A stretch of 64,000 nucleotides of DNA from Pardosa pseudoannulata (lineage: Eukaryota; Arthropoda; Arachnida; Araneae; Lycosidae). Below, piece after piece: positions 36,841-48,699 of this stretch (position 1 is the stretch's first letter; each line of letters opens with the position of its first letter). The DNA is taken from the NCBI GenBank assembly GCA_032207245.1, contig JAGEOH010000217.1, positions 5,001 through 69,000 of the forward strand, in the 5' to 3' direction. The translations under genes were made by a program, and so were the position numbers. A model generated the notes under the pieces. The model was not told where the DNA came from, ran no database searches, and saw nothing but the letters and a program-made list of their open reading frames with translations.

Positions 36841-37134
36841 ATATAGAGGATTGCTGTCGTGTGAGAGTCTTTCTTCGGGATGCCATTGAAACGAACACTG
36901 GAAACACTTCGCCAACATCCCAATGAATTTCTCAGACAGAATGATTGAGATTGTCCTCGGTGTTAAGAATCCTATTCTGCGCGAAACAACGTCCTTTCAC
37001 TATGTAAAGAAGAGCTCAGTTCAAGTGCTCACAAAAGGCACGTTTGCTATTTTTCTACGTTATGCCGGTTTTTCTCACGATCGTAGATAGGTCGGTATCT
37101 GGAAATTTAATGTAACGAGAATTCGTTACAATAT

Positions 37135-38000
37135 AAATGAATACTAAAAACGTAAAAAGACATTTAAGAATATTAAAAGGCATCCAACAAAACTAAAAGC
37201 CCCCATTATCGCTTCCACTTTTGCCATTTCATTAATAATTTTCTGGTAAATAGAATTATTTGCATTATTCCATTTCAAATGCTATTAATCCCATCTGGAA
37301 AGATAGGGCTATCAAAATGATACATAATAGTTTACATTCTTTTGTTGACATTTCTCAATTTTTCTAAAGATTTCCCCACTAAAAATGTTCAGTGAAATCG
37401 ATTTTTAAAGTTTACTTTAGCACCTGTTTCTTTTTTCTATTTTATAGGCCTTCTAGCCCAGGCCCTGCATCTATGTGTAATACGAGGACAGGGACCGGAC
37501 GAAAGATGCAATGGTGCAACTAATACGAAAGTTCCAATAGAATAGTTTGTGAATCGAAGTTCACTTTTGCTGTTGGAATCAAAAGAAAAATGCAAAACTG
37601 AATCTCGAAATCGGAATGAAAACAAATATAAAAAATAGTTCATTTTGAAATCGCACCTTTGGGAAAGCGAATATCATCTATTAAATGAATTTTTTTTCGA
37701 TATCTATTATTACCGCTGAATCATTTCAATAACCTGATAACGAGCCTTGTTCCTGCAGCAATGGGCATCGATCTGGGAAATTGAGATTCCCAAATCAGAT
37801 TTACTTTGAGAAATTCATATTAATTTTTTTTTATCAAAGAGTACCTTTCGAAACTTCAAATTTTCATTAACCCTATTCTGCTTTTTTATTTTATTCGTCA
37901 TGAAAAAAAAGTTCCATACCTTTTCGAAGGATTTTTTACAATTTTCTTTTTCTCTCAATTTGAAAATATTATTGTTTTTGTCATTTTCGAGTAGTCTATT
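37135..38000. other. AT-rich intergenic DNA
   Basis: No coding region or known repeat was recognised. Confidence 0.4.
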
Positions 38001-38002
38001 TT

Positions 38003-38790
38003 TTAAAAATAGCATAGGGAATACGTAGGTTACTCTGGAATTTTGCAGATAGTGGCAGAAGACCGGCACAAAAAATTTGTTAAAAATGAAACTTTTTTTT
38101 ATTTATTTCATTTGTGACAACCAAACGGAGCTGTCGTAGAATAAAATTTAAAAGAAAAGAAAATAGAGCTGACGCGAGACGATCCATGATTTTCTACGAT
38201 TTTGAAAATCAACAAATAGTCTATTATCTTCTATAATCGTCATTTGAAAGAATCATGCCAGCTCTAATACCAGAAAAAGTTTAATATTGCAGCATATATT
38301 TTTAAAAAATAACATAAGAAATACAGAGGTTACGCTGAAAATCTTTAGACAGAGGCAGACGATAGGCACAAAAATAGATATTCGTAAAAATAAGAATTCG
38401 AACATTTTTATAGCTACAGCGATAATTTATGGCAACAATTACAAATGAGTTATCGAATATATTTTGAAAGAAAATGAAAATGCATTTGACGCTCGAACGA
38501 GCCGTATTTTCTATGATTTTAAAGAGGTTAATCCTCAAGAATACCAATTAGCATTTGAAAACGCTTAACTGATGAATCTGCAGCTATACATCAAATTATT
38601 CAAGAACTGCATATGAAAAAGTTAGGTACAAAAGGGGGCAAAGAAACAGTAAAACGATGGTGAATATCACCTTATTTCGAAACTTATGACAACATGTCCA
38701 CAAAGCAAGTATAGGGCTCCGAAGATCCCTTCAAAACAATAACGTTGAAGAGGTGAAATCGACTCACTCTTTAGAAACGAAATCAAATTG
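38003..38790 (+). mobile_element. Two tandem truncated mariner copies
   Basis: Sequences starting at 38024 (TACGTAGGTTACTCTG) and 38324 (TACAGAGGTTACGCTG) both resemble the left end of the mariner at 46010-47234, followed by similar leader sequence. The similarity between the two extends leftward into the flank ('ttttaaaaatagcatagggaata' versus 'tttttaaaaaataacataagaaata'), so this is a roughly 300-bp tandem duplication of flank plus mariner end, not two insertions. The second copy continues into fragments matching the transposase at 46490-46720 with a large internal deletion. Neither encodes a usable protein. Confidence 0.65.
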
Positions 38791-38799
38791 AAATAAAAC

Positions 38800-40420
38800 A
38801 CATGGTGGAGTTTGGAAACCTAAGATTTTAAACTTCACTAACTTTTAAAATTTAATCAATATAAGTTGTTAACAAATTAGAAATTAAAAAAAAACCTTTA
38901 TGCAGTAAAAATAAAATTTATTGCTCGTATTCATATAATTGAGGTTAGCAGAAGAAAGCTTTTATTTATATAAAAAAATCCTTTCATTGAAACAGCTAAT
39001 TTACATGCCAGTGAACTTTCATTTTTACATGTTGTAACTATTTGACGTTTTTCTTGCATTTCTTCCTATGAATAAGTTTTTTTTTCTTTAAAATTGGAGC
39101 TTTTGTTATAATTTAGTAAAAAAAAAAATTGAAACAGAGCAAACATTTTATTTTATTCTGAATCCAAAGTAGAGTTTTATGATGAAGGAATCATCACTAT
39201 GGAAAATAGCCCAAAAGGAGTGGGATACAATTGTGTTAAAAAAAGTTTATTCTCATGGAAGATTCGAGCTTGAGCTATTGTCAAGTACCAACGCTATCAG
39301 AAAAAATAAATTGTAAATCGCCAAAAAAAAGCAAATCTGTATGAAGTGCGAACGACTTTCTGTATAATAAAAAACGCGGAAACGTAGGAAAATTTCGATT
39401 TTACAACTTTTAAATTTAAAGGAGATTTACCTTATTTCAATCTCTTCGGAGCAGTGGATGGGGAGAAAATTTCGACACGGGTTTCTTCGCTCAACAGAGA
39501 GTCAAGCAGTATATCGCATATTAAATAAATAAATAAATAAAAATCAAATAATCCATTAGAAATGTTTAGAAAGTGTGCTTTCTTGTTCGTATTAAAATGT
39601 ATTTGGAAAAGAATATTTTTTTAAAATTATGTTTATTACTGGGTGCAATATAATTGAAATTATTTTTTATAAAATTTGTGAAATCTAAGAGAGTTGTTAG
39701 AGTGTTAAGTGGTAAGGATCTTAGATAAATGAGGAGTAAGGGTCCAAAATGTTGAATAATTTTTATTTCTTATTATTTATTTTTATTTATTATTATTTAT
39801 GTGTTGTATTGGAAATTCCTACTTTGAACCCTGCACAAACTTTTACTCACGGTGTCGTTTATGTATAACAGTGTGCGGTGATAAAAAAAAAAGTCATTAA
39901 ATCCTTGATTCTATATTTCGTACATTTTCTTATTCTTTTGTCCCCCATGATTATTAAAAATCCTATTAAACAAATGTTTGAGATTTTAGAATTTATTTAA
40001 CGAATTTTTTGTGTGAAGTGAGCAAAAGTAAACGTTTTCACAAAGTAGGGGATTCTAGGAATATTAAATTCTAGGAATATTAAACGTTTTTATTTAGTCG
40101 TTTGAACGGGTATTCTGATCGATAAATCAAAGTTTTATTAAGTTGCAAGTTGAGTCGGTAGTTGTTTGAATGGTGTTCTGTGCTAACTAAGCTAGCCGAT
40201 GGGTTTAAAGAAGCAGAATATTGGTGGCAATTACAGGATAAACCTTGTATATTATTTACAAAGTCACGGAATCATCGTGACAGTCAATGAAAAGGATTGC
40301 AACAAAAAACTAAGACTGAACTGAATGTCGGGTTCAACACCAGAGCAATAAGATGGCATCTTTTCAGAGTGGGCTGCAATTATAAAACAAATCAATAGTC
40401 ATTTAAAAATCCGGCAAATC
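38800..40420. other. AT-rich intergenic DNA
   Basis: No gene was recognised. A 17-bp tandem duplication (ATTCTAGGAATATTAAA) lies near 40048-40083 and an (AAAT)n patch near 39525-39545. Confidence 0.4.
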
Positions 40421-40429
40421 GTGGCAAAA

Positions 40430-40680
40430 CCTTGAGTATGGAGCAAAGGAAAAAACTCATTGGGATGAGTTTGGTTTGACACTGTTGCCAACTTCTGGAA
40501 GACGATGAAGACTGCTTGTTGTGAAAATCGACGGTGGTTTAGTCATGGTTTGGACAACAATATCGATGTTTTCCACGAGCCATTATATTCTGCGACCGAT
40601 CAAGTGATCGTATTTGTTCCCTAATGAAGATGGTTCGCATCCTCTAGAAATGGTTTGGGGTGATATATCCCTGAAAACCA
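40430..40680 (+). pseudogene. Tc1-like transposase scrap
   Basis: The peptide 'VKIDGGLVMVW' near 40525-40557 resembles the conserved 'GGGSVMVWGC' block of Tc1-type transposases. Sequence on both sides is broken by stops. It is a short, old fragment. Confidence 0.35.
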
Positions 40681-40689
40681 GTCACCCAT

Positions 40690-41690
40690 TTCGATATTAT
40701 TTAAACTTTGGGGAGAAAGGTACGTAATTGCTATTCACCGCCATCAGTTTAGCAAGATTCGATTCGAAATGGTACAAAACAGGTATTTATTAGAGAAATC
40801 GGCAAGTTTTTTTAAATTACACTACATTAGGTAAAGAAAAATGTTATTATTTAACTCCTGTATTTAGGGTTTTTCTTTGTCGCTTTTATTATTTTAACGA
40901 GGACAGGTTTATGAATTTTAAAAATACTAGTCTATTTAAATCCTAGCCTGGAATCATCTGTCCAATGTGTCGACGCGGACCAATAGCACATACACAATAA
41001 AAACATTTGTCTTTAAAAATTATTTTAATAATCCTAACACCAGCAGCAACGTGCGCCCATCACTTTCACAAATTGTTCTCATTTTCAAAACGACATAAAA
41101 GTGTTGCCACAAAAATGAAACGAAATTATACTACAAAACAAAACATAGCACACTGAGCATAAAACATAACAGTACAAAATGTAAAACATTGAGTTCGAGG
41201 ATAAACAACAAAACATTAATAAATGATTCAAACACAAATCTTAACAACATAACTGTTGGGATCTGTCAGTGAAGATAAAGAACATAATGAAGCTTTGAAA
41301 ATATAAATGACTATATGATATGATTGAGATCGATAGAATATACAAGATTAAAATATAAGAGAATAGAAGAAATAAAATAAGGATCTTTTTGATATAAATT
41401 ATGATAAGAATTGAAAGTCAATATTTTCGATAAGTACAATTGTAATGTATTTATATGTTTTGTCATTTCTTTATTATACTTAACTGAAACTTATTTTTTC
41501 TGTGTATAACGCCAACTTTTTTTCAGAAATTGAACCCGAGATAAGCATTATATACGGAGTAGTTTCGATCACTTCAAGTCATTCAAGACAAGTATTCAAT
41601 TAAGAAAGTAAAAACTGAATCCAAATATTGCTACATATTTATCTCTGTACAGGTACGATGCAAGATTGCTGGTTATATCAATCGTCCAAT
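40690..41690. other. AT-rich intergenic DNA
   Basis: Nothing coding was recognised. Confidence 0.4.
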
Positions 41691-41699
41691 CGATAGTTA

Positions 41700-41812
41700 C
41701 GAATTCAATGAGTTAGAATCCCACTGCTTACATGGATTTTTCTAGCCTTTTGGAATTGACTTTAAGCAGTAGGTCCTTGTTGCTTAGGAGAAAGTTGACT
41801 TTAACCAAACCA
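41700..41812 (+). repeat. tRNA-derived SINE, degraded and partial
   Basis: The words 'gaatcccact', 'ctttaagcagtaggtcc' and 'aaccaaaccaag' follow the order of the SINE reverse complement, that is, the plus-strand orientation of its RNA. Much of the tail region has diverged and the tRNA head is missing. Confidence 0.45.
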
Positions 41813-41819
41813 AGACAGA

Positions 41820-44800
41820 AGATCGCCTAGTTTTTTGAATAAAGAATAAGATACTAAGAATTACGATTTTGTAATTCATACGGAGTCGTTTGAAAAATTG
41901 CATTGGAAGTGGATTCTGCTACTTCTATAGTAACCAGTTTACACCCGAGAAAGTCTCTTCCGTGTCAAATTTAACGTACGTACTAAATGCGAGATACATA
42001 TTTTCGTCAATTTTGTACATGATATATATATTTTTTTTATTTATTTATACGAAGCACGAATCATTTTCCCATTGTTCGTCATCCTTTTTTCTGATATTAA
42101 TTATCTACTTCAATATATAATTTTTGTCTGGTCCAAAGTAAACCATACGAGCTTTCTATTAGTTAATTTAATGAAACCCCTTATTCCCATTTAAGCGATT
42201 TCTCCCTAACTCCTTTTGATACAATAGTTTAGAGAAATCAATTCATCAGGTAAATATCTACAAATATCTACAAATCAGGGTAAATATCTACAAATTTAAA
42301 AATAAAACTTCTTGCTTTAGAACCTGTACAAAGACCCCAAAATTGCTTTCTATACATGAACGAAAAGTCGGTGAATGATACGGAGCGATATCCTAGACAC
42401 TTTAAGACATTTAAACTCTGTAACATGTCGAAATGGCTACGAATTAGCCGTCTCGAACCCCCAGATCACTATAAAACTAAGTGATTGTAATAGCGAAGAT
42501 ACTTTGACATGTTAAGAATTCGTTTTCTATGGATGATACCCAGAAAAGAGCCAAACTTCTTTTTGGAAGTAAGGCAGAATTTTTGTACGGTGTATCATGG
42601 AACAAAAAGCGGATAGGAAGCTATCGGAAATGTTTCATTTCTAAACTAAAACCTAGAATTCTCCCCCCTTTGTATAACAAGTGAATCTATAAGTGTGACT
42701 ACCTAGATACCTTCAAAATTCAGTGTGTATCGTAGAAAAGTTCGAATTCTTCCTCGCAGTATATTTCGGGAGCCGAAACTCCGAAAGCGGAAATCAAGTT
42801 TAAAAATCCGGTGACATAAACAGACCGGTAAGTGTAACTCGCTCGCCGTTCCAAACAAAGGCAAGGTCGCCATACAAAAATAAAATTACAAACAATACGT
42901 CCACTGGTCATAAAATCCACAGCTTATTGGAGCAGATTTTGACCCCAAAATGAACTGTTACGTTCTCAGAGCATGAAGGTTTTATACTCGAGACGTGGCC
43001 ACGAAGCGTGAAAGGGCGAAACTATTTCAAAAAAAGAATTCAAACGAGGGAGCGGGCTTTAGACTGCATTTCTGAAACGTCCGATAAATAGCGTGGATCA
43101 GTAGGAACGTATTTTCTTTTAGTTAGGGTGAATACAAACAAGATTTTGAAACACGAAGAATAAGGAGGAATTTTAACGTTTTCTAATTTTATTTTGAAAC
43201 AAAAAAGTAAGCATTTCATTTGGGCCTAATGGACTCTTCCGCCTAGTTCGTGTGTTGTTAACATGGGAGAAGCCGACTTCAAAGAATCGCACAAATTTTT
43301 TATTACATTCGAAATAGTGCCACTCTGTACAAATACAACTAATTGCAATCATATGATTGATGATCATTGATATTTTACGTAATGCTATGAAAAGAGATGA
43401 GAAATGAAACCCCAAATTATCATAAAAATCATCTCTTTGGACCATTGTACTATATTTAGACCCCCCTTTTTTTAAAAAAAAATTATTACGTTTAAAAAAA
43501 TCCCTCATTTTGGAGTATTTTCACAAATCTTGGTTACTTTATTATGAGTTTATGAAGAAATTTGCAATAAACATTTAATACATAACTTAAAAAAATTATG
43601 CATTCTCAAATATTTTCTTGAGATATTCCTACTTTCTTGAACAATTCAATTGGAGGCTAATTTGTACATTTTGTAAATATTACTTAAAAAATGTAAATTG
43701 AATATTTCCCATTTCTATTAAGCAATAAAAACGTATTAATATTTAATATATAAATCAAAAGTAATACAATCTTTAATTATAAAAAAGTGCTATGAAGAAT
43801 CTGAACATTTCAAAAGCAAGGCTTGTTCTTTTTTTTTGAATAAATAGCAGAGGGAATATATATTTATAATTAAAGTCCAAACACACAATATCGATTTCAT
43901 ATTTCAACTGAAACAAATCAAATGTGGATATTAATTTTTCTGAAATTTATAGATTTTTTCCAAAACAAGTTCTATTTACATAAAATGTCTATTTAATATT
44001 TTCCTATGACGTTTCTTGTTTCCCAAGTTATTCGTGAAGCCTATGCTACTCCTAAAATTAACATTCAATCAAGGACATACTGTTACATGTACATATCAAT
44101 TTATGCTAATTTAATTTTATAAAATTTTTTTATCCATTTTATAAAGTATTTAATGAAGGAACTTTAATGCAAGATAGCCATGATTGTTTTAATTAAAAAT
44201 AATTCATGAGATGAATCTTTTTTGAATGTAAATATGAAATAAATAGTATTAAACCTTTAGGAAAGATAATAAATGGGTATTTTTACAATGGTGATCTTTA
44301 TAATCATACATGATGGGAGTTATAATCAAAGTGTTTGTATCCAAGAATGCTTTTTCCAACAACATTATTCATATACTTTTCAGATCAAAATAACATTCAT
44401 ACATAACTTCCACTTAAAAGAAATATGAATACCTTTTCTAATATTTTATTTAAACATTACTTCTATATCTCTAAATAATGCTACAACAAATGTGTATGTG
44501 TGCATAAATACGAATATGTTTGACGTGTCTACAAACATGAGAGTTGTATTAACAGAGCACTTATATATTTCAAGTAAATTAAGATAAATTGAAAAATAGG
44601 AAAAATTATTTTACATATCTTTAGGTCGTATTTCCACTCTCATTAAGTACGAATTATTTCCCAAACCGAAAACACTGACATGCTGTAAATTGTCGGACTG
44701 TTCTTTGGTAAGAGAGACATTTAAACAAATGCAGATATATATATATATATATTATCAATATTCATAAAATTATCATGAAGGTTGGAGTAGAATTAATTAT

Positions 44801-45180
44801 TCAAGACGAGAAAATTTAAAATACGAGCAATGCAGAATTCGGAAATAAAAAGCTCTTGTTAACAAAAATGTCAACATTGAATATCATGAACCATGACGTC
44901 ACAACGAATCACGGAGCGTTTTCATATCACTTGGTTTTCACTTAACTTTAAAATTAATTTTTAAAATGATGGATCCAGTTTTTTACATTTTTGAGAACCG
45001 TTTTGGAAGTAACGAGTCTGGAATTATCAGAAAAATATTAAGTTGTTCCATTTACGTGCAAATTCCTCATTAATCAAAAGGGTTGTTTGGTCCATTCAAG
45101 GATTTAGGGTGAACTCGTGGGGAGCATTTCATGGAAACGATTTTGATACTTAAATTTTATATGTCATTGCGTATTTTTGG
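41820..45180. other. AT-rich intergenic DNA
   Basis: No gene or large repeat was recognised. A short tandem (AAATATCTAC units) lies at about 42250-42298 and a (TA)n run near 44737-44752. Confidence 0.4.
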
Positions 45181-45189
45181 CGGCAATTT

Positions 45190-45880
45190 CCTTATATCCG
45201 ATACCCATGGTTCTTGACAATAGCTCGAACTGGAATTTTCCGAGCAAGCCAAATTTGTCTTCGTACTGGCATGTCCATTTTATCGCATTCCTCTTGGATC
45301 GTTTTCCAAAGTCCGTTCAACGTTCTTGGATGGCGTTTTTCTAAGGCTCGTTTTAACAAACCAAAAGCAAAAATAACAATAAACTAAATACAAAATAGTT
45401 CATCGCAGAAGCGTCAGGTATTTCATTAAATGACATTACATATTATTTCTGTTCGTAGTTCTTTCATTTAGACGTGTGACTAGAGGCTTCATCCATATGA
45501 TGCTCAACTTATACCAATGCCCTTTTCCATATAAGATTAGAATTTCTTTCTTAAAATTGGTTCGAAAACATTTTGACGATAGTAGAGAGAACTGATTTTG
45601 GCTTTACTCCAGAGACATGATTTTGAATTTGCCGTTGTAACAAAACCCTGAAACTATTACAAATCCATTTGGGAACTTTTCTGTTCACTGACGAGCAACA
45701 GTAAATGGATCTTTGCTGCCGACGACAGTCTCTTCAATATACCCATGCCTCGTCGAGCGTTACCACAAATTTTCCTTTTTAAGCAGCCAGGTATTTTTCA
45801 CATAATTTTCGACCATTTGTTTTTCTTTCAGTAATATGCTTTTAGCAAAAGCAGATCAACCTTAGGTTTAAACATCTTTA
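45190..45880 (-). pseudogene. Decayed mariner/Tc transposase
   Basis: On the minus strand, 'VVTLDEAWVY' (about 45730-45765) is followed toward lower coordinates by 'KWICNSF...'-like sequence, then by 'AFGLLKRALEKRHPRTLNGL' and 'LWKTIQEE' (about 45285-45360), and 'RAIVKNHGY' near 45210. This is the order of an arthropod transposase group of the Tc1/mariner superfamily, with the first Asp in 'TLDEAW' and the C-terminal 'KRHPRTLNGLW' block. Stops and frame changes separate the pieces. Confidence 0.55.
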
Positions 45881-46009
45881 ACTTAAAATCTTTTTCAATT
45901 ATTTTACTTTCAGTACCAGAAGATATTCCACGATTCGATGCAATGGACCTTTTTGTAGAACGTTTTTTTTTCGGGGGGGGGGCGATCAGTGGCGATAATT
46001 TTCTTGATA

Positions 46010-47234
46010 CGAGGGTTACTCTGAAATTTTTGAGATACCCTAATACAAGAGATACGAGAATTTACAAAATAAAAATAACGGTTTAATTTTTAAATACAAA
46101 GTATTTTAATAACCCAAGAGACGATTTTTTACTGACTTACTTCAACTTGTTTAGTGTAGAATAAATTTTAAACAGAAGAGAAAAAGGTGTTGACGCGAGA
46201 ACAATTTCGCGCTATGATTTTCTAAGATTTTAAAGCAGGATTCAATCAAGAAGAATTCTTTTAACGGTTGCAACTGGCATTTGGTGATGAATCTTCAGAT
46301 CGTATTTAGATGGTTTAAAGAATTTGGCAGAGGTCGCAAGGCCACCGTTGGCAGTAATCCCGAATAATGTGTCTGCCATACGAAAAATGTTAATGGATGA
46401 TAATCGTCGTACCTATCCAATTATACAGAAGGAACTTAACATTAGATCCGCAGCCATACACAAAATTATTAATGAAGAATTACGTATGATAAAAGCAGTT
46501 TGCCGTTGGGTTCCCCACAATCTAACTGAGCACCAAAAAGAGAAGCGTGTCAGAATCAGTAAAGAAACTCTTAAATTGCTAAATAATGATGGCCACCGCA
46601 TCATTTCTAAAATTGTAACGGGTGATGAAACGTACATACCGTTTTTTGACTTTCCGACATGTCAATAAAGCAATGTATGGGTCTTTGAAGATGATCCCAC
46701 GCCGACAATGGTGAAAAGGCAACGCGCATTGAAAAAAGTGATGTATGTCATTTTCTTCAGAAGTACGGGATTGGTCAAAGCCATCCAGTTGGAAGGACAG
46801 AAGACAGTAACAGCAAACTGGTATACCACTCAATGTCTTCCACAAATTCTACAAGAAGTGAATGTTAGGGGACTAATGCTTCACCATGACAATGCATCTT
46901 CGCATACAGCCGGATTAGCAGTTGAGTTTTTTAAACAAAAGCAAATTAAAGTGATAGAACATCTACCGTATTCACCTGATCGAGCTATGTGTGACTTTTG
47001 GTTATTCTTTAATCTAAAAAAGAACTGACGTGGACGTCGTTTTCATTCAGAAGAAGAGATTGGTGTGGCTATAAATGCATTTTTCATCTTTTCCAAGAAA
47101 TGAATGACTTGAGGCATTTATCTGTGAAAAATTCTTCTACAAAAGTGCATTGATGCTAGAGGACACTACTTTGAACACACCTCAAATTTTGTAATTATAA
47201 CTTTAAAAACCTAAAAATTTCAGAGTGACCCTCG
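46010..47234 (+). mobile_element. Mariner element with both terminal repeats
   Basis: The left end CGAGGGTTACTCTGAAATTT and the right end, read in reverse complement as CGAGGGTCACTCTGAAATTT, are inverted repeats differing at one position over about 22 bases. TA flanks both ends (46008-46009, 47235-47236). The 1225-bp length is normal for a mariner. The transposase inside is broken. Related truncated copies lie at 38003-38790. Confidence 0.88.
46185..47190 (+). pseudogene. Mariner transposase with stops and frameshifts
   Basis: The N-terminal part reads 'GVDARTISRYDFLRF'-like sequence in broken frames. A 114-codon frame (46324-46668) follows with 'AIRKMLMDDNRRTYPIIQKE', 'AAIHKIINEELRM', 'CRWVPHNLTEHQK' and the first catalytic Asp in 'IVTGDETYI'. 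After a stop at 46666 the same product continues with 'VWVFEDD', 'TANWYTTQCLPQIL', the second Asp in 'LMLHHDNASSHTAG' and the third in 'LPYSPDRAMCDFWLF', the D34D pattern of mariners. The C-terminus lies in frames beyond 47028. All three Asp codons survive, so the copy is moderately young but inactive. Confidence 0.88.
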
Positions 47235-47590
47235 TATTTACCAACGTTTGAATAATTTTATGATGAGAATTTGAGGTCATGTTTTTATTTTAAGATACAT
47301 TTTTAAAAGAAAAAAAGTAATATGTTACAAATACTTTTTTTTCGAAATGCAATAACCGCGATTTTTACATCGCTCTATAATTGGGTGAAGTGAATATTTC
47401 TCCTCGAAAATCGCAGTTCCATCCCATTCGTTTTATCTATCTATTTTATGGGCCATTTTCAAAATAAACATTTTTTTTCCGTTCCAATCCAACGATAACA
47501 GTAGCAGACAGTTATCCTGAAGTGACCCAAATTTTATCTCCAAATGCAAACTAGAAAATCAATTACAACATTTCCATAAAGTATGATTTA

Positions 47591-47765
47591 AGTAGTATAA
47601 AAAGGTCGGTTCTAGATCACCCTCCGTGTTGTCAGCGGAAGTCCCTCTGCAAAAGTGGGGAGTACCTCCGATTCGTTATCATTTCCTCTCATCTCCGAGA
47701 TGTTTTCGAAATGGGAAAAGCTGGGAGTTCGAAAGTAAAGTGGTTAACTCAAATGTTAATTTAAA
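47591..47765 (+). repeat. Polinton left terminal inverted repeat
   Basis: It aligns with the reverse complement of 60492-60670 over the whole stretch, with about a dozen small differences. The right copy has an extra short piece near 60631-60640 (a local repeat of 'cctccgg') and this copy has an extra 'tcctctcatc' near 47688. A TATAAAAAG lies five bases from the tip and points inward. Confidence 0.93.
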
Positions 47766-48081
47766 TAAGTTAGAAAATATTTTCTTTCGTTAAAATAATT
47801 TTCTGATGACTAAAGGAAATGCAATTAGACAATCGTATTTTTGCATAAAGATACAGATTTTCATTAAATAATTTTATAACTTTATTTTTCTCTTTCGTAT
47901 GGAGTATTATAAAAGAGTGTATTTGAAAGATATTTTCATTTTCGATGATGACGTCTTGAAGTGAGGTGACGTTGGGTTACGCTATATACGTATGTTTATG
48001 TATGATTATTACCATAATCTATATTTTTACGGAAAGTAAAAAATTTGCAATTGATTTTATCATGAATCGGGAAATATTCGA

Positions 48082-48643
48082 ATGCATTTAAACGATAGTG
48101 CGAATCTGAATGAGTTTTATGAAAATCAGGAAAAACAAATGAGGGAACGGTTACACAAACCGATTGGAAAAAAATTTCCTACGAATCGGGTTCTAGTGGA
48201 TTCGATAGAGCAGCAGTATAATGAAGGAGCCTTCAAACGGAATAATAACATGTTTCAAAAATATTTCAAAGAGAAAGGAATACATTTTTTCACGACTTAC
48301 AATGAAACGAAAGCATCCGTGGTGGAAAGATTTAATCGAACGTTGAAAATGAAAATATTTTACGTGGATGTGTTACAGGAACTTATGTACAGTTATAATC
48401 ATACTTTTCACACGAAGTTAATTCAACGAACGAAAATGATGTATGGTTTACATTATATGACAAAGACGCCTCCCAAAAAATAGGTAAATGTGTATCTATG
48501 AAAGCAACTGGACGGAAGAGCTTTTCGTCGTGTGTAAAGAGGCAGCCAGCTGTTTATACTTTTATCCGCAGGAGCTTCAAAAAGTGCACAAGTATCGAAT
48601 TGAAAAAATAAAGCAAATAGAATACTTTGTGAGACAAATTTAA
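48082..48643 (+). pseudogene. Polinton integrase (rve), N-terminus missing, one frameshift
   Basis: This is a retroviral-type integrase that joins the element ends to host DNA. The second half of the catalytic core is present: 'VLVDSIEQQYN' (resembling the region of the middle Asp), 'HFFTTYNETKASVVERFNRT' with the catalytic Glu, and 'YSYNHTFHTK'. After 48483 the C-terminal SH3/chromo-like part continues in another frame ('SNWTEELFVV', 'ELQKVHKYRIEKI') to a stop at 48641. Only about 300 bases separate the left repeat from this piece, so the zinc-binding domain and first catalytic Asp are deleted. It sits next to the left end, as in other Polintons. Confidence 0.9.
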
Positions 48644-48667
48644 CGAAAGGATCTCGTTTATTAACGC

Positions 48668-48676
48668 TATAAATAG
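48668..48676 (+). promoter_or_regulatory. TATA box before the capsid genes
   Basis: TATAAATAG lies about 30 bases before the first recognisable penton-like codons, between the end of the integrase and the capsid gene block. It is a near-consensus TATA box in the expected place, and could start a late-type transcript covering the virion genes. Confidence 0.5.
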
Positions 48677-48699
48677 GAAGGGTTTAAGTCTAGAATATC

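Larger units (their letters stand above)
30190..37130 (+). mobile_element. Solo-LTR-like sequence split by a nested retrotransposon
   Basis: The outer sequence starts TGTAGCG and ends CGTTACA, so its tips are near-perfect inverted complements beginning TG and ending CA. The four bases ATAT flank it on both sides (30186-30189 and 37131-37134). These are LTR hallmarks. Removing the nested element and one copy of the 235-bp repeat leaves about 764 bases, a reasonable LTR length. A TATA-like word (CTTTTATATCG) lies inside, near 30464. No primer-binding site or internal region follows, so it would be a solo LTR. The orientation is assumed from the TATA-like word. Confidence 0.55.
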
